Below the pieces are notes generated by a model. The model did no database searches. It saw only the letters and a program-made list of their open reading frames with translations, and was not told the origin of the DNA. A DNA stretch of 7,222 bases, taken from contig DFBK01000070.1 of the NCBI GenBank assembly GCA_002366595.1, positions 1 to 7,222 on the forward strand, written 5' to 3'. The position numbers were made by a program, and so were the translations under genes. Origin of the DNA: Anaerolineales bacterium UBA3082. GTDB taxonomy: Bacteria > Chloroflexota > Anaerolineae > UBA7937. This document shows, one piece after another, positions 5,725-7,222 of this stretch; position 1 is the stretch's first letter, and every line of letters starts with the position of its first letter.

Positions 5725-6990
5725 TTGGCTGTAGAAAGAGAGAAGGAGCGCCCGGAGGGGGCTGAGAAGCCAACGCCCCGTTGGCGCCGCTTTCTACAAC
5801 CTCTGCTTGTGCCCTTTTTAGCCATTCTTACCGCTTTCGTCATTAGCGGCCTCTTCATCATCCTCTCCGATATGGAGGTCTTGAGCGCCTACGCCAACCT
5901 CTTCCAGGACCCGGGGCAGGCGTTGCAGGCCACCTGGAAGAGCGTCTCTACCGCTTATGGTGCCCTCTTCAAAGGTTCAATAGGCAACCCCTCGGATCTT
6001 TATCGAGGCCTTTCCGCTTTGGCAGAGACAGGGGATACAACCCTCCTTCGGAAGGCAGCCTACCCCTTAAGCGAGAGCCTCACCAATAGCGTCCCTTATA
6101 TCTTCGCCGGCTTGGCTGTGGCCCTGGGCTTCAGGTGTGGACTTTTTAACATCGGAGTCGAGGGGCAGATCTTGATCGGGGGGCTGGCATCGGTCTGGGT
6201 GGGCTATAACATCTCTGGTTTGCCCTGGTTCATCCACCTGCCTTTAGCCCTCGTTGTCGGCGCCTTGGCCGGTGCCCTATGGTCAGCCATTGCTGGATAC
6301 CTGAAGGCCAGAACCGGTGCTCACGAGGTGATCAATACTATCATGATGAACTATCTCGCCTTCCGTCTGAGCGACCTATTGCTCACCGATCCAAGGCTGA
6401 TGGGACGCCCGACCGGTACCCCCATGACACCCCAGATATTGCCTACTGCCTACCTACCCAGGCTTCTGGGTTCCCCTCTCCGTTTTCACGCCGGCTTCTT
6501 CATGGCCTTGGGTGCGGCCGCGCTCGTCTACTGGTTCCTCTGGAAGACCACCCTGGGCTTTGAGATCCGCACTGTGGGTGCCAACCCTGATGCCGCCCGC
6601 TATGCAGGGATGAGCGTGGCCAAGAATTTTGTCTTGGCCATGGGCCTCAGCGGTGCCCTGGCCGGGCTGGCAGGCGCGAATGAGGTTCTAGGAGTGACCC
6701 ACTTTCTTGGCGGGGGTTTCTCCCCGGGCTATGGCTTCGACAGCATCGCCCTGGCCCTTCTAGGAAAGAGCCACCCCGTTGGCGTGGTGCTGGCTGCCTT
6801 GCTCTTCGGCACCCTGCGCGCCGGAGCCTCAACGATGCAGATAAAGGGCATCCCTATAGATATAATCCAGATCTTGCAAGCGATGATCATAATGTTCATC
6901 GCTGCTCCGGCTTTGGTGCGCCTCATCTACCGCCTGAAGGTCGAGCGGGAGGTCACCGAGGTAGTCTTCACCCGGGGCTGGGGAGGGTAA
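5725..6990 (+). CDS. ABC transporter permease, first subunit (NupP/YufP-like)
   Basis: 421 residues. The start is TTG 5725, behind AGAGAGG (5712-5718), because the first in-frame ATG (about 5872) would remove the first membrane helix. A charged cytoplasmic N-terminus (1-24) leads into a hydrophobic segment at about 25-48, followed by a roughly 65-residue extracytoplasmic loop. Further hydrophobic segments are at about 121-160, 168-195, 256-275, 299-320, 340-365 and 377-400, for some eight to ten helices. Family motifs of the branched-chain/sugar/nucleoside permease superfamily are visible: GLFNIGVEGQILIGG (139-153), GAHEVINTIMMNYLA (198-212; the loop expected to contact the ATPase), GANPDAARYAGM (285-296) and GYGFDSIALALLG (335-347). 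It should form the translocation channel with the next gene's product. In position and sequence it corresponds to NupP (YufP). Confidence 0.94.
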   Translation: MAVEREKERPEGAEKPTPRWRRFLQPLLVPFLAILTAFVISGLFIILSDMEVLSAYANLFQDPGQALQATWKSVSTAYGALFKGSIGNPSDLYRGLSALAETGDTTLLRKAAYPLSESLTNSVPYIFAGLAVALGFRCGLFNIGVEGQILIGGLASVWVGYNISGLPWFIHLPLALVVGALAGALWSAIAGYLKARTGAHEVINTIMMNYLAFRLSDLLLTDPRLMGRPTGTPMTPQILPTAYLPRLLGSPLRFHAGFFMALGAAALVYWFLWKTTLGFEIRTVGANPDAARYAGMSVAKNFVLAMGLSGALAGLAGANEVLGVTHFLGGGFSPGYGFDSIALALLGKSHPVGVVLAALLFGTLRAGASTMQIKGIPIDIIQILQAMIIMFIAAPALVRLIYRLKVEREVTEVVFTRGWGG

Positions 6991-7019
6991 TAGATGGGAC
7001 CTAGAAGGGGTGAGAATCG

Positions 7020-7222
7020 ATGAGTGTCGCCATTCGTGACATTTCGAGGGCCGTATTGCAGCGAGAGCGAGCCATGGGGCTTCTCTTTGCCCTTTTGGGC
7101 CCGGCCATAATCGTCCTCTTCGGCCCCAGCGCCGAGCCGGGGCAACAGGCCACCTTTGTCCTCAACTTCGGCCAAGCAGGCCAGACTACCCCCATCCCCG
7201 ACCTAGTGCTCCCTGTGCGAGG
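7020..7222 (+). CDS. Probable second ABC permease, N-terminal fragment (runs off window)
   Basis: ATG 7020 is preceded by AGAAGGGGTGAG (7003-7014) and the frame stays open to the right edge, giving 67 complete codons. The N-terminus has a short charged segment (MSVAIRDISRAVLQRERAMG), one hydrophobic helix (GLLFALLGPAIIVLFG), and then a Gly/Gln/Pro-rich extracytoplasmic stretch ending in TPIPDLVLPVR. BMP-type importers have two unlike permeases encoded next to each other (NupP and NupQ), and position 29 bases after the first permease makes the NupQ-like subunit the natural reading. The channel motifs of the family lie beyond the window, so the assignment rests mainly on context. Confidence 0.75.
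   Translation, partial: MSVAIRDISRAVLQRERAMGLLFALLGPAIIVLFGPSAEPGQQATFVLNFGQAGQTTPIPDLVLPVR

Noticed and set aside
5087..5773. Long open frame on the - strand opposite the ATPase gene
   Set aside because: It lies wholly across from a well-supported gene, has no recognisable domain, and reflects codon bias of the + strand gene. The same holds for the - strand frame 1853-2479 opposite the glycosylase gene.
6994..7023. Nine-codon frame MGPRRGENR overlapping the start of the second permease (ATGA)
   Set aside because: No ribosome site of its own and too short to judge; could in principle couple translation, but nothing supports it.
1..7222. tRNA, rRNA, CRISPR array, insertion sequence or phage attachment site
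   Set aside because: Looked for and not seen: no spaced repeats, transposase-like protein or cloverleaf candidate in the window.

Overview
The window looks like bacterial chromosome from an uncultured or little-studied lineage, most likely a member of the Chloroflexota. The evidence is indirect: a lipoprotein with an Ala-Thr-Pro repeat linker after the lipobox, a BMP-type nucleoside transporter operon, a family 4 uracil-DNA glycosylase and a multi-zinc-ribbon cluster, in a moderately GC-rich sequence with strong Shine-Dalgarno sites. No RNA gene or conserved marker is present to settle the taxonomy. All recognisable genes are on the + strand.

Positions 1-2143 hold a compact, poorly understood cluster. 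It has the 3' part of a conserved hypothetical gene (open to the left edge), a 109-residue protein built almost entirely of four zinc ribbons, a 221-residue protein with a distinctive Cys/Trp domain and a C-terminal double zinc ribbon, and a decayed reading frame (1928-2143) that still encodes a degenerate double zinc ribbon. The first part of this cluster is visibly more AT-rich than the rest. Its function is unknown, and it is the best candidate here for an undescribed system.

Positions 2153-2758 encode a 4Fe-4S family 4 uracil-DNA glycosylase. Its last five residues, QLSLF, match the bacterial sliding-clamp binding consensus.

From 2870 to the right edge runs a BMP/PnrA-type nucleoside ABC transporter operon. 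It starts with a well-formed sigma-70-like promoter (TTGATT, 17-base spacer, TATAAT), a small inverted repeat over the predicted transcription start, and a leader of about 110 bases. The genes follow in order: substrate-binding lipoprotein (3014-4099), fused double ATPase (4178-5710), first permease (5725-6990) and the start of a probable second permease (7020 to the edge). This order matches known guanosine/nucleoside importers such as NupNOPQ (YufNOPQ) of Bacillus. Between the lipoprotein and ATPase genes lies an 18-bp hairpin with no mismatches and a 3-base loop, at the position where differential mRNA stability or attenuation would let the cell make more binding protein than membrane components.
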